From NCBI RefSeq assembly GCF_008247605.1, contig NZ_CP043420.1, positions 3,534,001-3,598,000 on the forward strand: 64,000 bases of DNA, written 5' to 3'. A program made the position numbers and the translations under genes. The stretch is from Kushneria phosphatilytica (lineage in GTDB: Bacteria; Pseudomonadota; Gammaproteobacteria; Pseudomonadales; Halomonadaceae). The first letter of the stretch is position 1; each line of letters opens with the position of its first letter. The notes below the pieces were generated by a model that worked only from the letters and a program-made list of their open reading frames with translations, was not told where the DNA came from and ran no database searches. Below, piece after piece: positions 37,884 to 51,469 of the stretch.

Positions 37884-39722
37884 TTACTCTACGGTCACAC
37901 TCTTGGCGAGATTGCGTGGCTGATCGACGTCCGTGCCCTTGAGCACGGCAACATGATAGGCCAGCAACTGCAGCGGCAGGGTAAACAGCAGCGGCGCGAT
38001 GACCTCATCGACCTCTGGCAGACGCAGCACATGTACGCCATCGCCTTCGCTGATCGAAACATTCTCGCCGGCAAAGACAAAGAGCTCACCACCGCGAGCG
38101 CGCACTTCCTGCAGGTTGGACTTGAGCTTCTCCACCAATTCATCGTTGGGTGCTACTGCGATGACCGGCATGTCGCTATCGACCAATGCCAGCGGGCCGT
38201 GTTTGAGCTCCCCGGCAGGATAGGCCTCGGCATGGATATAGGAGATTTCCTTGAGCTTGAGCGCACCCTCCAGCGCGATCGGAAACATCGGTCCACGACC
38301 GAGAAAGAGTGCATGATGCTTTTCGGCGAAGGCCGAGGAGAGTCGCTCGATATCCCCATCCAGTGCCAGTCCCTGATTGATCAGCTGCGGCAGCTGACGC
38401 AGGGCACCCACCAGGCGAGCCTGCAACGCATCATCACCGGAGCGGGCATAACGCAGTGCCAGCGTCAGCATCAGCAGTGATACCAGTTGGGTCGTGAAGG
38501 CCTTGGTCGAGGCCACCCCGATTTCCGGACCGGCGTGGGTCATCAGACTGAGATCGGACTCGCGCACCATAGAGCTGCCCGGCACATTGCAGATGGCCAG
38601 GCTGGCCAGGTAGCCGCCATGGGACTGGGCATGACGCAGTGCGGCCAGCGTATCGGCGGTCTCACCGGACTGGGAGAGCGTCACAAACAGGGTGTTGTCG
38701 GGCACCACACCATCGCGATAACGATACTCCGAGGCCACTTCGACCTGAGTCGGCACACCCGCCATTTTTTCGATCCAGTAGCGCGCTACCATCCCGGCGT
38801 GGTAACTGGTACCGCAGGCAACGATCTGGATATGGCGAACATCGCTCATAAGCGCATCCGAGCCGCTGCCGAAGATATTCGTCATGACATGGCCATCACC
38901 CAGCCGCCCTTCCAGCGTCTTGGCAATCACCTCGGACTGCTCATGAATCTCCTTGAGCATGAAGTGACGGTAGTTGCCACGGGAGATGGCGTTATCGCCA
39001 TGCTCAAAGACTTCAATGCCCCGCTCGACCGGCTTGCCGTCCGCATCGAACACCTCGATGACCCCACCATCGGAGAGCTGGACCAGATCACCTTCGCTCA
39101 GATAGACGAATCGATCAGTGACCTGCAACAGCGCCAGCGGGTCGGAGGCAAGAAAGGCCTCCTCGATCCCGACCCCGACGATCAGCGGGCTGCCCTTGCG
39201 AGCTCCGACGAGTCGATCAGGCTGATCAGCATGGGCAACGGCCAGTGCATAGGCCCCTTCAAGCTGAGCGACGGCATCCTGAAGCGCGGTAAGCAGATCC
39301 CGGCTGCGATCGAATTCGCGTGCCAGCAGGTGCGCCACGACTTCGGTGTCGGTTTCGGACAGGAAAACATACCCCTCGCCTTCCAGTTCCCGGCGCAGGG
39401 ATTCAAAGTTTTCGATGATGCCGTTGTGTACCACCGCCAGACGATCGCCGGACTGATGCGGATGAGCATTCTCTTCGCTGGGACGGCCATGCGTTGCCCA
39501 GCGGGTATGAGCGATACCCGCCCGACCCCGCAGTGGTGATTGCTGCAGCTTTTTCTCGAGTTCCGCTACCTTGCCCAGTGCCCGCTGCCGCGACAAACCA
39601 CCCTCTTCGCCGAGGATCGACATGCCAGCACTGTCATAGCCGCGATACTCGAGCCGCTTGAGCCCTTCCAGCAGAATGTTCTGTACCTGCCGTCCGGCGA
39701 CGGCGCCCACGATGCCACACAT
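37884..39722 (-). CDS. glmS: Glutamine--fructose-6-phosphate aminotransferase
   Basis: A 612-residue enzyme making glucosamine-6-phosphate from fructose-6-phosphate and glutamine, the entry to peptidoglycan and LPS amino sugars. The nucleophile Cys2 (MCGIVGA) becomes N-terminal after Met removal. A class II glutaminase domain (1-240; LEYRGYDSAG) precedes two SIS isomerase domains, and the chain ends in the conserved AKSVTVE. The start is the ATG before CGIVGA; the 43 codons upstream in frame are not part of it. It lies 25 bp after a DeoR-type gene, as in Pseudomonas glmR-glmS. Confidence 0.96.
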   Translation of the reverse strand: MCGIVGAVAGRQVQNILLEGLKRLEYRGYDSAGMSILGEEGGLSRQRALGKVAELEKKLQQSPLRGRAGIAHTRWATHGRPSEENAHPHQSGDRLAVVHNGIIENFESLRRELEGEGYVFLSETDTEVVAHLLAREFDRSRDLLTALQDAVAQLEGAYALAVAHADQPDRLVGARKGSPLIVGVGIEEAFLASDPLALLQVTDRFVYLSEGDLVQLSDGGVIEVFDADGKPVERGIEVFEHGDNAISRGNYRHFMLKEIHEQSEVIAKTLEGRLGDGHVMTNIFGSGSDALMSDVRHIQIVACGTSYHAGMVARYWIEKMAGVPTQVEVASEYRYRDGVVPDNTLFVTLSQSGETADTLAALRHAQSHGGYLASLAICNVPGSSMVRESDLSLMTHAGPEIGVASTKAFTTQLVSLLMLTLALRYARSGDDALQARLVGALRQLPQLINQGLALDGDIERLSSAFAEKHHALFLGRGPMFPIALEGALKLKEISYIHAEAYPAGELKHGPLALVDSDMPVIAVAPNDELVEKLKSNLQEVRARGGELFVFAGENVSISEGDGVHVLRLPEVDEVIAPLLFTLPLQLLAYHVAVLKGTDVDQPRNLAKSVTVE

Positions 39723-39747
39723 ATGAGGCTCTCCATGAAAGTTTCGG

Positions 39748-40536
39748 TTATCCGGTGGCTGCTGCATCCGCCACGATGTCACGCTCGACCCGTTTAACCC
39801 GGATGCCGTGAGCTTCAATGCTCCGGCAATGGGCATCGTCAAGCCGATCATCGGTAATCAGCATGTCGATCGCCGACCACGGCAGTTCGAGATTGGGAAT
39901 ACGCCGACCAAACTTGTCGGACTCGACCAGCACAATCACTTCACGTGCCACTTCAGCCATCACCCGGGACAGCCCCAGCAGTTCGTTGAAAGTGGTCGTG
40001 CCTCGCGCGATATCGATGCCATCGGCGCCAATGAACAACTGATCAAAGTCATAGGCCCGCAGCACGCTTTCCGCCACCTGTCCCTGAAAGGAAGCCGAAT
40101 GAGGGTCCCAGGTCCCGCCGGTCATCAGCAGTGTCGGCGGTCGTTCCAGTTCATGCAGCGCACCGGCCACACCCAGCGAATTGGTCATCACCACCAGTCC
40201 TTCAAAGCGTGACAGCTCCGGAATCAGTGCGCCGGTAGTACTGCCGCTGTCGATGATCAACCGGCCATGCGGCCTGATACATTCGCTGGCCGCTCGGGCG
40301 ATGGCCCGCTTGGCACGCGAGGGACGGCTCGGACTATCGGCTTCCTGCGGAATCAGTGTTGCCCCGCCATAGCGACGCATCAGTCTTCCCTCGCCCTCCA
40401 GCACGGCAAGATCCTTGCGGATGGTCACCGTGGAAGTTGCGAAGTGCCGTGCCAGTGCATCGACGCTGATCTCGCCCTGATGAGCAAGGCGCTCGACAAT
40501 GGCATCACGACGCGTGGAGGCAGTGTGCTTCGACAT
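39748..40536 (-). CDS. glmR: DeoR family regulator GlmR-like
   Basis: A 262-residue DeoR/GlpR-type repressor: an N-terminal winged helix (about 5-60; LAHQGEISVDALARHFATSTVTIRKDL) and a sugar-phosphate sensor domain (about 75-250; IIDSGSTTGAL, FIGADGID). Its place directly before glmS and behind glmU is that of Pseudomonas glmR, which controls amino-sugar synthesis, probably sensing glucosamine-6-phosphate. Symbol given on context; DeoR families are hard to separate by eye. Confidence 0.82.
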   Translation of the reverse strand: MSKHTASTRRDAIVERLAHQGEISVDALARHFATSTVTIRKDLAVLEGEGRLMRRYGGATLIPQEADSPSRPSRAKRAIARAASECIRPHGRLIIDSGSTTGALIPELSRFEGLVVMTNSLGVAGALHELERPPTLLMTGGTWDPHSASFQGQVAESVLRAYDFDQLFIGADGIDIARGTTTFNELLGLSRVMAEVAREVIVLVESDKFGRRIPNLELPWSAIDMLITDDRLDDAHCRSIEAHGIRVKRVERDIVADAAATG

Positions 40537-40672
40537 GGGGGGCGTTATCGACTCATCATCATTTTAATGTTTCGTTTTCACCTTTCGTTTCGAAAGATTC
40601 AAGGCTTCGCATCAAAACCCATACAACTAAAGTCGTCAACTCCCATGCCCACTTCGGCATAGTGACCATGCG

Positions 40673-40709
40673 TAAAAACAGTACCGCCCATCCCGAACGG
40701 GATGGGCGG
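40673..40709 (-). terminator. Rho-independent terminator of glmU
   Basis: CCGCCCATCCC (40684-40694) pairs with GGGATGGGCGG (40699-40709) over GAAC/GTTC, an 11-bp stem with a stable tetraloop. Read on the minus strand it is followed by TACTGTTTTTACG. It lies 19 bp after the glmU stop and separates glmU from glmR-glmS. Confidence 0.88.
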
Positions 40710-40727
40710 CAGCGAGACGAGCCTGGT

Positions 40728-42086
40728 TCAGCGACGATGCGGAGGCACCCAGTCGGACTTCTGAGTCTGACGGGATCGACCAATGGCAAGGCTGTCATCA
40801 TCCACCGTATCGGTGATGGTCGAGCCAGCCGCGATGGTAGCACCACGACCAATTCGCAGAGGCGCCACCAGCGCGCTGTTGGAGCCGACAAACACGCCGT
40901 CACCGATCTCGGTGCGATGCTTGCTGACGCCATCATAGTTACAGGTGATGGTACCGGCGCCAATGTTGACGTCGCGACCCAGTTCACTGTCGCCGATATA
41001 GCTGAGATGATTGATCTTGCTGCCCTCGCCGATCCGGGCATTCTTGGTTTCGACGAAGTTACCGATTCGGGCGCCACGTGCCAGGCGCGTGCCAGGGCGT
41101 AGCCGGGCAAAAGGACCAATCTGTCCGGCTCCGGCGATTTCGGCCCCTTCGATCAGGGTGTGCGCCTCGATGGTGGTATCCTCACCAATATGGGCATCGC
41201 GAATCACGCTATAAGCGCCCACTACCACACCATCGGCCAGCGAAACGGTGCCTTCGAAGACACAACCGACATCAATGAAGACGTCGCGGCCGACACTCAG
41301 TTCACCCCGGACCTCGATTCTGCCGGGATCGGCCAGAGTCGCGCCTTCGCGCATCAGCCGCTGCGCCTGATGGTGCTGATGAATACGCTCCAGCGCCGAA
41401 AGCTGGACCCGATCGTTGACGCCCTGCACCTCATAGTGGCCGTGCGGTTCCCGGGTCAGTACCTCGACCTCTTCAGCCGCCGCCATGGCAATGATATCGG
41501 TGAGATAGTATTCGCCCTGGGCATTGTCGCTGGAAAGCTGCGGCAGCCAGCGCTTGAGGTGGGCCCCGGTAGCCGCAAGGATACCGGTATTGCACTCCTG
41601 GATGCGCTTTTGCGCTTCACTGGCATCCTTTTCCTCGACGATGGCCGTCGCCCGACCCTGCTCATCGCGCACGATGCGCCCGTAGCCGTGCGGATGCGCC
41701 ATGCGCACTGTCAGCAGTGCCATGTGGTGCGCGTCGACGCCCTCCATCAGGGCAGCCAGCGTATCCGGCTGAATCAATGGCACATCGCCGTAGAGCACAA
41801 GTACCGGCCCATCGCCGAGCGCATCGAGGGTACGGGCAACCGCATCACCGGTACCACGCTGCTCTTCCTGCATCACGAAGTTGGCCGATACATCCGACAG
41901 CGATTCACGGACCCGGTCGGCACCATGACCCACCACCACATGCAGTCGGGCTTCCTCCAGACTTTCGGCCGCCTCGATCACATGGCGCACCATGGGCTTA
42001 CCGGCGATGGGGTGCAGGACCTTGGGCAGCCGGGAGCGCATACGGCTTCCCTGACCGGCTGCCAGTATCACGACGTCAGTGCTCAT
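40728..42086 (-). CDS. glmU: Bifunctional N-acetylglucosamine-1-P uridyltransferase/glucosamine-1-P acetyltransferase
   Basis: A 452-residue enzyme for the last two steps to UDP-GlcNAc. The N-terminal uridyltransferase domain opens with LAAGQGSRMRSRLPKVLHP (about residues 8-26); the C-terminal acetyltransferase part from about 250 is a left-handed beta-helix of hexapeptide repeats with YDGVSKHRTEIGDGVFVGS. The start has GGAGAG upstream and the normal family length; 18 more in-frame codons upstream are not needed. Works with GlmS, encoded 1 kb further along. Confidence 0.95.
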   Translation of the reverse strand: MSTDVVILAAGQGSRMRSRLPKVLHPIAGKPMVRHVIEAAESLEEARLHVVVGHGADRVRESLSDVSANFVMQEEQRGTGDAVARTLDALGDGPVLVLYGDVPLIQPDTLAALMEGVDAHHMALLTVRMAHPHGYGRIVRDEQGRATAIVEEKDASEAQKRIQECNTGILAATGAHLKRWLPQLSSDNAQGEYYLTDIIAMAAAEEVEVLTREPHGHYEVQGVNDRVQLSALERIHQHHQAQRLMREGATLADPGRIEVRGELSVGRDVFIDVGCVFEGTVSLADGVVVGAYSVIRDAHIGEDTTIEAHTLIEGAEIAGAGQIGPFARLRPGTRLARGARIGNFVETKNARIGEGSKINHLSYIGDSELGRDVNIGAGTITCNYDGVSKHRTEIGDGVFVGSNSALVAPLRIGRGATIAAGSTITDTVDDDSLAIGRSRQTQKSDWVPPHRR

Positions 42087-42206
42087 CGAAGCGCACTCTC
42101 CTTGATTCATGAAATCCCTGGTCAGGGTGACCAAAGCCACCCTGGTGACTGCTCAGAGTGTAACAGGCCACCCGCGACAACACTGTTTCACTACGTGCAC
42201 GCCGTT

Positions 42207-43115
42207 TCAGAGCGTCAACATCACCAGCATCAATGGCAGGGTCAGTACCGAGAGCAGCGTCTGCAGGGTAATCAGTCCAGCCATCAGCTCGGCATCGCCG
42301 CCCAGCTGACGAGTAAGTACATAGGCCGTAGGAGCCGTAGGCAGGGCAAAGAAGAGCACCAGCAGTCCGGTCATTGAAGCCGGCAAGGCCAGCAGCCGGG
42401 CAATCGCCAGCGCCAGCAGTGGCATCGCCAGCAACCTGGCGGCACTGGCTAGCAGCAGCGTCAGCGAAGTCCCCCTCAGGGCCGAGGGTTTCAGGGCCGC
42501 CCCCACACACAACAGTCCCAGCGGCAGGCTGGCGCTCCCCAGCATTGACAACAGTCGATCACTGCCGGGAGGCAGGGGCAGATTGATCAGCGAGGCAGCA
42601 ATACCCGCCAGACAGGCCAGAATCAATGGATTGGAGGCCAGCGGCCGCAGCAGCGCTCGCAGCGGCAGATGGCGTTCAGCACTCAGTGCCCAGACGGACA
42701 GCAGATTTACGCTCGGCACCAGTAGTGCCAGCATCACGGCCGCCAGTGCCAGCGCATTGGCACTGCCCAGCGCGGCGACCAGCGCCAGGCCCAGATAGGT
42801 ATTGAAACGCAGGGTGGACTGGACAAATACACCGAAACGCGCAGCCGACCAGCCGGTCAGACGGCGCAGGCCGAGCAGGCCCAGCCAGCCAGCCCCCAGC
42901 CCCAGGGCCACACCCAGCGCCAGCTGACCCAGGGCGGGATCATCGAAAGGTGCTTTGGCCAGATGGTGAAACAGCAGTGCCGGAAACAGCAGAAAGTAGT
43001 TCAACCGCTCTGCGGCGCCCCAGAAGGCATCGCCGGGAAAGCCCGAGTAGCGTAGTCCGCCTCCCAAAAGCAGCAGCACAAACAGTGGCCATAATGCCGG
43101 CAGCAGTACGCTCAC
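42207..43115 (-). CDS. AEC (auxin efflux carrier) family transporter
   Basis: A 302-residue protein with about ten hydrophobic helices in the AEC/bile-acid:Na+ fold. The N-terminus LLPALWPLFVLLLLGGGLRY and the second-half repeat LLPLGSDR... to LPLGLLCVGAAL match the family. Substrate unknown (malate, malonate or others in relatives). The start is GTG with GGGGAGG 5 nt upstream. It lies between the atp operon terminator and glmU. Confidence 0.82.
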   Translation of the reverse strand: MSVLLPALWPLFVLLLLGGGLRYSGFPGDAFWGAAERLNYFLLFPALLFHHLAKAPFDDPALGQLALGVALGLGAGWLGLLGLRRLTGWSAARFGVFVQSTLRFNTYLGLALVAALGSANALALAAVMLALLVPSVNLLSVWALSAERHLPLRALLRPLASNPLILACLAGIAASLINLPLPPGSDRLLSMLGSASLPLGLLCVGAALKPSALRGTSLTLLLASAARLLAMPLLALAIARLLALPASMTGLLVLFFALPTAPTAYVLTRQLGGDAELMAGLITLQTLLSVLTLPLMLVMLTL

Positions 43116-43181
43116 GCCGACCTCCCCTGCAGAACACGCCGTAACGAACTCCGGCCGGGCCGCCTGATGACTCTTCCGGCA

Positions 43182-43209
43182 TTAAAAGGGGCGACCCGAA
43201 GGTCGCCCC
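43182..43209 (-). terminator. Rho-independent terminator of the atp operon
   Basis: GGGGCGACC (43188-43196) pairs perfectly with GGTCGCCCC (43201-43209) over CGAA; read on the minus strand the stem is followed by TTTTAATG. It lies 23 bp after the atpC stop and marks the end of the operon. Confidence 0.9.
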
Positions 43210-43232
43210 GACTATTACGCTTGCGGCGTCAC

Positions 43233-43655
43233 TCAGCTTCCTCGCCGGTTGCGCAGCTGGGAGAGCGTACGCAGCCGGGCGGTCGCCTCGGCAAGTTCAG
43301 CCAGCGCCCGCGAATAGTCGAGCTCGGAATGCTGTTCATCCAGCGCCCGACGCGCTTCATCACGCGCCCGCTCGGCTTCGGCCTCGTCGATGTCGCGCGC
43401 CCGGTCGGCCGTGTCGGCCAGCACCGAAATGACATCGGGCTGGACCTCCAGAAAGCCACCGGAGACGTAGTAGATCTCCTCTTCGCCGCTCTCCCGGGTC
43501 AGATAAACCGGCCCCGGTGCCAGCTCCGTCAGCAGCGGCGAGTGACCCGGCATGATACCGAGTTCACCCTCGGTGCCGGTAGCGGAGAGCTGCGTCACTT
43601 CACCGGCAAAGATGCTGCGCTCGGTACTGACGATATTGCATTGCACACTGGCCAT
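43233..43655 (-). CDS. atpC: ATP synthase epsilon chain
   Basis: A 140-residue F1 epsilon subunit: N-terminal beta-sandwich (about 1-85; GTEGELGIMPGHSPLLTELAP) and a C-terminal two-helix part (about 90-138) that can inhibit ATP hydrolysis. Last gene of the atp operon, 29 bp after atpD, with a strong terminator following. Confidence 0.95.
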   Translation of the reverse strand: MASVQCNIVSTERSIFAGEVTQLSATGTEGELGIMPGHSPLLTELAPGPVYLTRESGEEEIYYVSGGFLEVQPDVISVLADTADRARDIDEAEAERARDEARRALDEQHSELDYSRALAELAEATARLRTLSQLRNRRGS

Positions 43656-43684
43656 GACTGGGCTCCTGAATCTTTCCGGGACGC

Positions 43685-45097
<1,413 letters not shown>

Positions 45098-45973
45098 CTA
45101 GACTGCCGAAGCCCCGCCGACGATTTCGGAAATTTCCTGGGTAATCGCTGCCTGCCGCGCCTTGTTGTACTGCAACTGCAGGTCGTCGATCAGATCGCCC
45201 GCATTGTCGGTCGCATTCTTCATTGCGATCATGCGCGCCGACTGCTCGCTGGCGATATTTTCCACTACCGCCTGGTAGACCTGGGATTCGACATAGCGCA
45301 CCAGCAGTCTGGAAAGCAGCACACGGGCGTCGTCCGGCTCATAGAGGTAATCCCAGAGGCCATCCCTGGTCTGATCCTCCTGCTCCGACTCGTCATCGAC
45401 CAGCGGCAACAGCTGACGAATCACCGGCTTCTGACTCATGGTATTGATGAACTGATTGGAGACGATGTCGATCCGATCGATTTCACCATTATCAAAGGCT
45501 TCCAGCATGACCCGGACACTGCCGATCAGATCACCGACCTCCGGGGCATCGCCGAGATTGCCGCGTGCGGCAAGCAGTGTTCCACCATACTTGCGAAAGA
45601 AAACGGCACCCTTGGTGCCCAGGGCACAGAAGGAGGGCTCGACACCCTGCTCGCGCCAGGCGCTGATCTCGCGCATCAGCGAACGAAACAGATTGCTGTT
45701 GAGACCACCACACAGGCCGCGATCGGAAGTCACCACGATATAACCGATTCGCTTCACCTCACGCGCGGTCATGTACGGATGCTGGTATTCCGGATTGGAC
45801 CGTGCGATATGCCGAACCACCTGCCGGATCTGACGGGCATAGGGTTGGCTCGTTGCCATGCGCTCCTGAGCACGACGCATCTTCGACGCCGCGACCATTT
45901 CCATGGCACTGGTGATCTTCTGGGTGTTCTTGATGCTCCCGATCTGGGACTTGATCTCTTTTCCGGCTGCCAT
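45098..45973 (-). CDS. atpG: ATP synthase gamma chain
   Basis: A 291-residue F1 central shaft. The N-terminal helix [20 protein letters not shown] (about 4-23) and the C-terminal helix [18 protein letters not shown], both needed for rotation inside the alpha3beta3 ring, are intact. It starts 59 bp after atpA. Length and order are normal. Confidence 0.96.
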   Translation of the reverse strand: MAAGKEIKSQIGSIKNTQKITSAMEMVAASKMRRAQERMATSQPYARQIRQVVRHIARSNPEYQHPYMTAREVKRIGYIVVTSDRGLCGGLNSNLFRSLMREISAWREQGVEPSFCALGTKGAVFFRKYGGTLLAARGNLGDAPEVGDLIGSVRVMLEAFDNGEIDRIDIVSNQFINTMSQKPVIRQLLPLVDDESEQEDQTRDGLWDYLYEPDDARVLLSRLLVRYVESQVYQAVVENIASEQSARMIAMKNATDNAGDLIDDLQLQYNKARQAAITQEISEIVGGASAV

Positions 45974-46032
45974 AGCGATGTCCTGTTGATCGACCCATCG
46001 GCGAACGGGTCAGCCCCGTTCGCCTTCCGGCT

Positions 46033-47577
46033 TCAGTAGCTCTGGGACGATTTGAACTGTTCGACGCCCTGCTTGAGACCCTTTTGAATCTCGTCGTCGT
46101 AGCCGCCGGTCTGATTGATCTTCTCCATCAGTTCACCATGCTCGGAAGCCATGTAGTCCTGGAGCGCATGCTCGAAATCGAGCACCTTGTCGACCGGCAC
46201 ATCCTCGAGATAGCCCTCGTTGGCCGCATACAGCGACACAGCCATCTGCGCGACCGACATTGGCGAATACTGACGCTGTTTCATCAGCTCGGTGACACGC
46301 TGACCGTGCTCGAGCTGCTTGCGGGTCGCCTCGTCGAGATCGGAAGCAAACTGCGAGAAGGCTGCCAGCTCACGGTACTGGGCCAGTGCCAGACGGATAC
46401 CACCACCAAGTTTCTTGATGACCTTGGTCTGAGCACTGCCACCCACACGGGAAACCGACAGACCGGCATTGATGGCCGGACGCACACCCGAGTTGAACAG
46501 ATCGGTCTCGAGGAAGATCTGGCCGTCGGTAATCGAGATGACGTTGGTCGGTACGAAAGCCGACACGTCACCGCCCTGGGTTTCGATGATCGGCAGTGCC
46601 GTCAGCGAGCCGGTTTTGCCGGTCACTTCACCGTTGGTGAGCTTCTCGACATGCTCGGCATTGACGCGCGAGGCACGCTCGAGCAGGCGCGAGTGAAGAT
46701 AGAAGACATCGCCGGGATAGGCTTCACGGCCCGGTGGACGACGCAGCAGCAGCGAAATCTGACGATAGGCGACAGCCTGCTTGGACAGATCGTCATAAAC
46801 GATCAGCGCATCTTCGCCGCGGTCACGGAAATACTCACCCATGGTGCAACCGGCATAGGGTGCGATGAACTGCATCGCTGCCGGATCGGCCGCCCCGGCC
46901 GCAACCACGATGGTATGTTCCATCGCCCCGTGCTCTTCGAGCTTGCGCACCACGTTGGCAATCGTCGACTGCTTCTGGCCGATGGCCACATAGATGCAGG
47001 TGACGTCCTTGCCTTTCTGGTTGATGATGGTATCGACGGCGATGGCCGACTTGCCGACCTGACGATCGCCGATAATCAGCTCACGCTGACCACGGCCGAT
47101 CGGCACCATGGCATCGATCGGCTTGAGGCCGGTCTGCACAGGCTGGTCGACCCCCTGACGGGCAATAACGCCGGGCGCGACCTTCTCGACTGCGTCAGTC
47201 TGGCTGGTCTCGAGTTCGCCCTTGCCATCAATCGGCCGGCCCAGGGCGTCCACGACGCGACCCAGCAGTTCACGGCCTACCGGCACTTCAAGGATGCGAC
47301 CGGTGCAACGACCGGTCATGCCTTCCTGAAGCTGCTGATAGTCACCGAGCACCACGACACCCACACTATCGCGCTCAAGGTTGAGCACCATGCCCTGGAT
47401 GCCGTGGGGGAATTCGATCATCTCGCCGAACATGGCCTCGGTCAGGCCATGAATGCGAACGATGCCATCGGACACACTGACAATGGTGCCCTCGTTGCGA
47501 GCCTGGGCATCGATGTCGAGCTTCTCGATGCGACCCTTGATGATGTCGCTGATTTCGGAAGGATTCAGTTGCTGCAT
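46033..47577 (-). CDS. atpA: ATP synthase alpha chain
   Basis: A 514-residue F1 alpha subunit with the non-catalytic nucleotide site. Walker A GDRQVGKS at residues 170-177 and the arginine-finger region [12 protein letters not shown] (about 370) are present. It starts 16 bp after atpH, which is typical close packing within the operon. Confidence 0.97.
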   Translation of the reverse strand: MQQLNPSEISDIIKGRIEKLDIDAQARNEGTIVSVSDGIVRIHGLTEAMFGEMIEFPHGIQGMVLNLERDSVGVVVLGDYQQLQEGMTGRCTGRILEVPVGRELLGRVVDALGRPIDGKGELETSQTDAVEKVAPGVIARQGVDQPVQTGLKPIDAMVPIGRGQRELIIGDRQVGKSAIAVDTIINQKGKDVTCIYVAIGQKQSTIANVVRKLEEHGAMEHTIVVAAGAADPAAMQFIAPYAGCTMGEYFRDRGEDALIVYDDLSKQAVAYRQISLLLRRPPGREAYPGDVFYLHSRLLERASRVNAEHVEKLTNGEVTGKTGSLTALPIIETQGGDVSAFVPTNVISITDGQIFLETDLFNSGVRPAINAGLSVSRVGGSAQTKVIKKLGGGIRLALAQYRELAAFSQFASDLDEATRKQLEHGQRVTELMKQRQYSPMSVAQMAVSLYAANEGYLEDVPVDKVLDFEHALQDYMASEHGELMEKINQTGGYDDEIQKGLKQGVEQFKSSQSY

Positions 47578-47593
47578 GCCATGTCCCTCGACT

Positions 47594-48130
47594 TCAGGCG
47601 TTCAGGTCACGCTTGAGCCGGGCCAGTCGTCCGCGCGCCGAACCGTCGATGACGGTATCGCCGCTGCGAATGATGACGCCGCCCAGAAGCGTCCTGTCCA
47701 CCGAAGTGGTCATAGTGATTTCGCGATCCAGGCGCTTTTTGAGCGCGCGGGCGAGACTGTCCTGCTGCGTCTGGCTGAGTTCGAAGGCGGAGATCACCTC
47801 CACCACGGCCACCCGCTCGTATTCGGCACGCTCGGCCTCGAACAGCTCACTGATGGCCGGCAGCGCCGCCAGCCGATGCTGGCGAGCCAGTACGCGAATG
47901 AATTCACGTCCGCGTTCGTCGAGCGTTTCGCCCAGCAGTTCGATCAGGGTGTCGGCCTGCTCAGCAGCAGTCCGGGTCGGATCGGCCAGCCAGGTCGCGA
48001 CGCGCTCGTCGAGCACCACACGGGCGCCTTCGGCCAGCATGGTCGACCACTGATCTACCGCCTGCTGCTCACGGGCCAGCTCGAAAGCGGCCTTCGCATA
48101 GGGTCGTGCCTGGGGTGCGTTGTCCGCCAT
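47594..48130 (-). CDS. atpH: ATP synthase delta chain
   Basis: A 178-residue F1 delta (OSCP) subunit connecting the peripheral stalk to the F1 head. The N-terminal helical domain opens with [17 protein letters not shown] (about 9-25), and the C-terminal block [22 protein letters not shown] is characteristic. The start was chosen at the ATG giving the family length; 30 upstream codons in frame overlap atpF and are not needed. Confidence 0.95.
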   Translation of the reverse strand: MADNAPQARPYAKAAFELAREQQAVDQWSTMLAEGARVVLDERVATWLADPTRTAAEQADTLIELLGETLDERGREFIRVLARQHRLAALPAISELFEAERAEYERVAVVEVISAFELSQTQQDSLARALKKRLDREITMTTSVDRTLLGGVIIRSGDTVIDGSARGRLARLKRDLNA

Positions 48131-48140
48131 GGAGGTCTCC

Positions 48141-48611
48141 TCAGAGCTCGGCAGCGAGCTTGTCGAGCATCTCGCGATGTCGGTTCTCGTCGATCTCGGT
48201 CTCGAGAATGCGTTCGGCACCGGTCACGGCCAGAGCCGCCACCTGCTGACGCAGATCTTCCCGGGCCCGCTGGATCTCCATGTCGATCTCGCTTTTGGCC
48301 TGATCGATCATGCGCTGGCCTTCGGTTTTGGCATCGTCACGCGCTTCCTCGATCATGCGATCGGCGCGCGAACGAGTCTGCTCGAGAATCCGGCTGGCTT
48401 CCTCGCGACTTTCGCGAAGAATCCGCTCGGACTCCTCGTTGACCCGCTCCATTTCCTGGCGAGCACGATCGGCCGATGCCAGATCTTCCTCGATTTTATT
48501 GCGCCGCTCTTCCAGCGCTTTGGTGATCGGCGGCCATACATATTTCATGCAGAACCATACGAACACCAGAAAGGCGATGGACTGGCCGATCAAAGTTAGG
48601 TTCAGATTCAC
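48141..48611 (-). CDS. atpF: ATP synthase subunit b
   Basis: A 156-residue peripheral-stalk protein: one N-terminal membrane helix (about 5-27; [20 protein letters not shown]) and a long charged coiled coil to the C-terminus. Length equals E. coli AtpF. The start is GTG with GAGGTGA upstream. Confidence 0.96.
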   Translation of the reverse strand: MNLNLTLIGQSIAFLVFVWFCMKYVWPPITKALEERRNKIEEDLASADRARQEMERVNEESERILRESREEASRILEQTRSRADRMIEEARDDAKTEGQRMIDQAKSEIDMEIQRAREDLRQQVAALAVTGAERILETEIDENRHREMLDKLAAEL

Positions 48612-48679
48612 GCCGTCACCTCTCGCTACGTGGTCATTGGGGCATCACAACGGATGCCGGGCATCCTCGTCAGGGACGC

Positions 48680-48943
<264 letters not shown>

Positions 48944-48981
48944 TCAAGTCACGTTGAGTTGAGGGGGAGTGGGTAAACCGA

Positions 48982-50269
<1,288 letters not shown>

Positions 50270-50344
50270 GAGTAGCTCCCTGCCCTGGAGATAATGTCAA
50301 ACCCTTACTTGTGCCAGTGCCCGGCCATTTGCCAAACCGGGCGG

Positions 50345-50373
50345 ATTATAGGGAAGCCATATGCTCCCATCAA
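50345..50373 (-). promoter_or_regulatory. Sigma70 promoter of the atp operon
   Basis: On the minus strand: TTGATG (50373-50368), a 17-bp spacer, then a perfect TATAAT (50350-50345). Transcription should begin around 50338, about 70 nt before atpI. It is the best sigma70 match I noticed in the window and fits a highly expressed housekeeping operon. Confidence 0.8.
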
Positions 50374-50494
50374 CGCCCAAAAAGGCAAAAAGCCATGCAG
50401 TAATGCCTATTTGTCGACAAAAGCGAGTAGATGCTCGTTCAAACTGCGCTATCTGGCAATCCCGGGTTAAGTTCTCTTTAAGTGCCGAAAAAGG

Positions 50495-51430
50495 CTAGCG
50501 GATATGTCCGAGAATGCCATCGAGCTCCTCGAGGCTGGTATAGCGAATGGTCAAACGCCCCTTGCCGCTTTTGCCATGACTGATCCTGACCCGGGCACCG
50601 AGCAGTTCTCCAAGCTGGGTTTCCAGACGCCCGACGTCCGGTGAGGCAGGCGCCGGCTCGGGAGCCGCCTTCGATTCATTCATGCGCTTCACCAGCGCTT
50701 CGGTCTGACGCACGGTCAGCCCGCGATCCACCACCTCATGAGCCGCCTGACGCTGTTTTGTCCCCTTGAGCGCCAGCAGGGCACGGGCATGGCCTACATC
50801 AAGATCACCCCGTTCCAGCAGGGTCTGCACACTTTCCTCAAGGGCCAGCAGTCGCAACAGATTGGCGATCTGGGCGCGAGACTTGCCCAGCGTATCGGCC
50901 ACCTGTTGCTGGGTCAGCTCGAACTCATCCATCAGCCGCCGCAGGGCCACCGACTCTTCAACCGGATTGAGATTCTCGCGCTGAATGTTCTCGATCAGCG
51001 ACATGGCCAACGCGGCCTCGTCATCGAGCTCGCGCACTACAGCAGGGATCGTTTCAAGCTCGGCAAGCTGGGCAGCACGCCAGCGGCGCTCACCGGCAAT
51101 GATCTCGAAGCGCTGCTCGCCACTGGCATCAGGCAACGGACGCACCACAATCGGCTGCATCACGCCCTGACGACGAATCGAGGCTGCCAGCTCATCCAGT
51201 CGCTCGGGCTGGATATCGCGCCGGGGCTGATAACGCCCACGAACCAGGCGTGAAAGCGGAATACGCTCGAGGCGCTCGCCTGCTTCGAGTTCGGGTGCTT
51301 CGATCGAGGCGTCCTCGTGAGCCTCCCCGGAGACATCGAGGGTTACTTCACCACTGGAGCGCTGCCGGGCATTGGCACCAGCACCGATCAGGGCATCCAA
51401 ACCTCTTCCGAGTGCACGTTTACGGGTCAT
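50495..51430 (-). CDS. parB: Chromosome partitioning protein ParB
   Basis: A 311-residue ParB/Spo0J clamp protein. The N-terminal ParA-activating peptide KRALGRGLDALI (4-15), the CTP-binding box II GERRWRAA (113-120), the central helix-turn-helix (TQQQVADTLGKSRAQIANLL, about 176-195) and a C-terminal dimerisation region are all visible. It binds parS and loads SMC. The last gene of mnmG-rsmG-parA-parB. Its start is the ATG with GAGGTGA 7 nt upstream. I did not find a canonical parS in the window by eye. Confidence 0.94.
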   Translation of the reverse strand: MTRKRALGRGLDALIGAGANARQRSSGEVTLDVSGEAHEDASIEAPELEAGERLERIPLSRLVRGRYQPRRDIQPERLDELAASIRRQGVMQPIVVRPLPDASGEQRFEIIAGERRWRAAQLAELETIPAVVRELDDEAALAMSLIENIQRENLNPVEESVALRRLMDEFELTQQQVADTLGKSRAQIANLLRLLALEESVQTLLERGDLDVGHARALLALKGTKQRQAAHEVVDRGLTVRQTEALVKRMNESKAAPEPAPASPDVGRLETQLGELLGARVRISHGKSGKGRLTIRYTSLEELDGILGHIR

Positions 51431-51469
51431 GCGGAAGTCACCTCGATCAACACGATCATCACAATGGCG

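Noticed and set aside
41160..42377. Open frame of 405 codons on the plus strand
   Set aside because: Antisense to glmU with typical shadow composition (His/Gln/Arg-rich).
46084..47616. Long open frame (510 codons) on the plus strand
   Set aside because: Exactly antisense to atpA; low-complexity translation and no ribosome site.
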